From CAYSPU01 sp964432995 (GTDB taxonomy: Bacteria; Verrucomicrobiota; Verrucomicrobiia; Limisphaerales; JAHDYP01): a stretch of DNA of 7,975 nucleotides. The stretch spans positions 1-7,975 of the forward strand of contig CAYSPU010000264.1 of NCBI GenBank assembly GCA_964432995.1. The letters run 5' to 3'. The position numbers were made by a program, and so were the translations under genes. Within the stretch, counting starts at the first letter, position 1. Every line of letters begins with the position of its first letter. The notes below the pieces were generated by a model, which saw only the letters and a program-made list of their open reading frames with translations, was not told where the DNA came from and searched no databases. Of this stretch, positions 6,256 to 7,975 are shown piece after piece.

Positions 6256-6303
6256 TCGAGAGTCGGGAGCCCGGAGTCCGTAGTCCGTAGTCGGGAGTCC
6301 GGG
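6248..6303. repeat. Tandem heptamer repeat (GTCCGTA-like), eight units, running through a stop codon
   Basis: Eight 7-nt units follow without gaps: GGCCGTA, GTCGAGA, GTCGGGA, GCCCGGA, GTCCGTA, GTCCGTA, GTCGGGA and GTCCGGG. The stop codon TAG (6253-6255) of the TPR gene is formed by the junction of the first two units. The same context, TAG followed by TCCGGGTA, recurs at the stop codon of the MFS gene (7659-7669). Similar degenerate 7-nt tandems are known between genes in PVC-type genomes. No function can be assigned. Confidence 0.75.
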
Positions 6304-6374
6304 TAGAGTGGGGCTGGGCTTGGTTCGACGTCGAGGTTTCCCGTCAGCGAAGACTGTGGAGGTGATGCAGGCAC

Positions 6375-7661
6375 ATGCAGCCATCTGAGGGAGGCAGCGG
6401 GGCCGCGGCGCCTGAGGCGCGGCGGCTGTCGGATCTGACCGCCGGTCAATGGAAGTCGGGCATTGCGGCGTGGCTCGGCTGGCTGTTTGACGGGCTGGAC
6501 ATGCATTTGTACACGCTGGTGGCGGCGCCGTTCGTGGCGCAGTTGCTGATCGTGGCGAACGTTGCCGATCCTCTGGTCAAGGAGAAGAGTTCCTGGATTC
6601 AGGCGGCCTTTCTGGTCGGGTGGGCTCTGGGGGGAGGGTTCTTCGGAAGGCTCGGAGACCGCTTGGGGCGGAGGCGGGCGCTGTGCCTGACGATCCTGAC
6701 GTATGCCGTGTTCACCGGGCTGTCGTCGGTGGCCCAGACGTGGTGGCAGTTGATGATCTTCCGGTTTGTGGCGGCGCTGGGGATTGGGGGGGAATGGGCG
6801 GTGGGTTCGTCGTTGTTGTCGGAGACGTGGCCGGTGCGATGGCGTCCGTGGATTGCGGCGGTGCTGCAGACGGGGGTGAACATTGGGGTGCTGCTGGCGT
6901 GTCTGACGAACTACGTCATGGCGGGTCTGAATCCGCGGTATGTGTTTCTGGTGGGCGTGTTGCCGGCGTTGTTGGTCTTCTGGATTCGGCGGCAGGTCCC
7001 GGAGCCTGAGGAATGGGTGCAGGCGAGCCGACGGGCGGGGGTGGTGAGGCCGCGGATCCTGGACTTGTTCCGCGGGCCGGTGCGGGCGACCACATGGAAG
7101 ACGATGGTGGTCTGCGCGTGTTCGCTGACGGCGTGGTGGGCATTCATGTTCTGGAACGCCCAGCATGTGCGGAACCTCCCGGACCTCGCTGATTGGCCGA
7201 GGGTGCAGCGAGAGGGGTTGGTCAGCATGGCGTTCTTCCTGGTGATTGCGGCGTCGATGGCGGGCAACTTCTTTGGAGGGCTGTTGGCACGGTGGCTGGG
7301 ATATCGGCGGGCCATCGCGTTGATGTTCCTGGGTTTCTTCGTCTCGATGCTCGTCAGCTACGCGGTGCCGCGGGACTCGGCGTCGCTGATCCGCACCATC
7401 CCGTGGGTGGGTTTCTTCTCGGGGGTGTTCGGGCTGTTCACCATGTATTTGCCGCCGTTGTTTCCGACGTTGTTGAGGACGACGGGGGCGGGCTTTTGCT
7501 ATAACATTGGCCGGGTTGCCGCCGCGGTGGGAACGATTTCCTCCGGGGCGCTGACGCCCGGCGGGGATTTCCGGACCACGCTGTTCTACACCGGGTTTCT
7601 CTTTCTGATCGCGATGGTGGCGGCGCTCTGGATGCCGGAGGGGGCGGAGCCAGCGTCGTAG
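6375..7661 (+). CDS. Major facilitator superfamily transporter, metabolite:H+ symporter type
   Basis: The 428-residue length and about twelve membrane segments fit a complete MFS protein. The first segment carries WLFDGLDMHLYTLV (36-49), which resembles the D-G-D/F start of the aromatic acid, sialate and carboxylate symporter group (PcaK, NanT, JEN-like). The loop between segments 2 and 3 has the MFS motif GRLGDRLGRRRA (91-102), and segment 4 has the RFVAALGIGGEWAVGSSLLSE block (130-150). In the second half, GGLLARWLGYRRAI (301-314) is the weaker copy of the loop motif, and YLPPLFPTLLRTTGAGFCYN (358-377) is typical of this group. It probably imports an organic acid or sugar acid with protons across the inner membrane; the substrate cannot be read. 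The start ATG is preceded by GGAGG (6358-6362) at a rather long 12 nt, and an in-frame TGA at 6363 excludes a longer form. No catabolic gene adjoins it. A 10-bp palindrome, TCGACGTCGA (6325-6334), lies upstream and could be an operator. Confidence 0.92.
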   Translation: MQPSEGGSGAAAPEARRLSDLTAGQWKSGIAAWLGWLFDGLDMHLYTLVAAPFVAQLLIVANVADPLVKEKSSWIQAAFLVGWALGGGFFGRLGDRLGRRRALCLTILTYAVFTGLSSVAQTWWQLMIFRFVAALGIGGEWAVGSSLLSETWPVRWRPWIAAVLQTGVNIGVLLACLTNYVMAGLNPRYVFLVGVLPALLVFWIRRQVPEPEEWVQASRRAGVVRPRILDLFRGPVRATTWKTMVVCACSLTAWWAFMFWNAQHVRNLPDLADWPRVQREGLVSMAFFLVIAASMAGNFFGGLLARWLGYRRAIALMFLGFFVSMLVSYAVPRDSASLIRTIPWVGFFSGVFGLFTMYLPPLFPTLLRTTGAGFCYNIGRVAAAVGTISSGALTPGGDFRTTLFYTGFLFLIAMVAALWMPEGAEPAS

Positions 7662-7700
7662 TCCGGGTATTTCGTGTTCCCTGCGTGGAAGATGGGTGGG

Positions 7701-7753
7701 CCAGTGCCCGTGCAACTTTTTGTCGTAGATACGACAAGAAGTTGCACGGCTGG
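7701..7753. repeat. Long near-perfect hairpin downstream of the MFS gene (REP- or MITE-like)
   Basis: A 20-bp stem runs from 7708-7727 to 7730-7749 with one G-T pair and only GA at the tip. It includes CCGTGCAACTT pairing with AAGTTGCACGG, and the inner palindrome TGTCGTA-GA-TACGACA. A further 4 bp, CCAG (7701-7704) with CTGG (7750-7753), continue the stem after a 3-nt bulge. There is no T-run on either side, so it is not a standard intrinsic terminator. Its length and symmetry fit a REP element, a small non-autonomous mobile element or a cruciform-forming site. It begins 39 nt after the MFS stop codon and may also protect that mRNA. Confidence 0.8.
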
Positions 7754-7816
7754 TTCGCGGGGCTGGGTGGATCTGGTGTTCGCGGCCGTGCTCAGGGAAC
7801 CATCGGCTGCGAGAAA

Positions 7817-7936
7817 CCGACTGAGTGACAGGTTCACAGTCGCGCTCGCAGTCTGGTTCCCAGTCTAAGCCGACTGAGTGACAGTAAGCCGACTGAGTGA
7901 CAGGTTCACAGTCGCGCTCGCAGTCTGGTTCGCAGT
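7817..7936. repeat. Tandem direct repeat: two 48-nt units 72 nt apart with a partial copy between
   Basis: Unit 7817-7864 and unit 7889-7936 are identical at 47 of 48 bases (7860 C, 7932 G). Between them, 7866-7884 and 7885-7903 are two exact 19-nt tandem copies containing GCCGACTGAGTGACAG, so the start of the unit is present three times. In the full units GACTG-AG-TGA can pair with TCACAGTC around a 5-nt loop (7819-7841 in the first unit), giving a small bulged hairpin; the middle copy lacks the second arm. The array looks like a recent duplication with an internal slip. The rest of 7662-7975 holds the hairpin at 7701-7753 and no credible gene. The element may continue beyond the window. Confidence 0.9.
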
Positions 7937-7975
7937 TGACGCGGGCGGCTTGGGCGGGTTGAACTAGGTCTCTCA

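Noticed and set aside
3742..6384. An 880-residue open frame on the minus strand
   Set aside because: It is antisense to the two permease and TPR genes, is extremely rich in Arg, Pro, Gln and His, and has no domain signal.
6195..7715. A 506-residue open frame on the minus strand
   Set aside because: It is antisense to the MFS gene, with the same Arg/Pro/His-rich shadow composition.
7701..7753. The long hairpin as an integron attC site
   Set aside because: The arms do contain GTGCAAC and GTTGCAC, but these do not fit the RYYYAAC and GTTRRRY core motifs, the stem lacks the usual extrahelical bases and spacer, and no integrase gene is visible.
7937..7975. TTGACG at the right end as a promoter -35 box
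   Set aside because: No credible -10 element follows at 16-18 nt, and the window ends before any gene.

Overview
This GC-rich bacterial window holds the leader-distal part of a CRISPR array, five protein genes, and several kinds of short intergenic repeat. No rRNA, tRNA, cas gene, transposase or phage gene is visible. The intergenic repeats (degenerate decamers of the CACGGATGAA type, GTCCGTA-like heptamers, small GC-rich hairpins) together with weak or absent Shine-Dalgarno sites before several genes resemble what is seen in Verrucomicrobiota and related PVC bacteria. That assignment is an inference from style, not from a marker gene.

Layout. Positions 4-1263: a CRISPR array of 18 repeats of 37 nt and 17 spacers of 34-37 nt. 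It reads left to right, because repeats end in ATTGAAAC and the decayed terminal repeat is at the right end. The leader, the newest spacers and probably the cas genes lie to the left, outside the window. The repeat folds into a perfect 10-bp stem and leaves an 11-nt 3' tail, which points to type I-C. Positions 1264-1534: gene-free, with an inverted pair of degenerate decamer repeats. Positions 1535-3100 (minus strand): a membrane protein with a C-terminal spermidine synthase-like domain. Positions 3183-4884 (plus strand): two adjacent ABC-2 permeases of the COG4587/COG3694 type, probably one operon, with no ATPase gene beside them. Positions 4885-5061: two small hairpins and a possible promoter. 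Positions 5062-6255: an exported, membrane-anchored TPR protein. Positions 6248-6303: heptamer tandem repeats running through its stop codon. Positions 6375-7661: a major facilitator superfamily transporter of the metabolite:H+ symporter type. Positions 7662-7975: gene-free, with a long near-perfect hairpin and a 72-bp-period tandem repeat.

How the parts fit. The two permeases should form a heteromeric membrane channel that needs an ATPase encoded elsewhere. The spermidine synthase-like gene is divergent from them across a short gap. The TPR and MFS genes follow on the same strand but are separated by repeats, and no shared pathway is evident. I see no clearly new multi-gene system. The most informative signal is in the array: adjacent spacers 13 and 14 are the same 34-nt target in two variants that differ only at one codon phase, so they record two related invaders with a conserved protein sequence.
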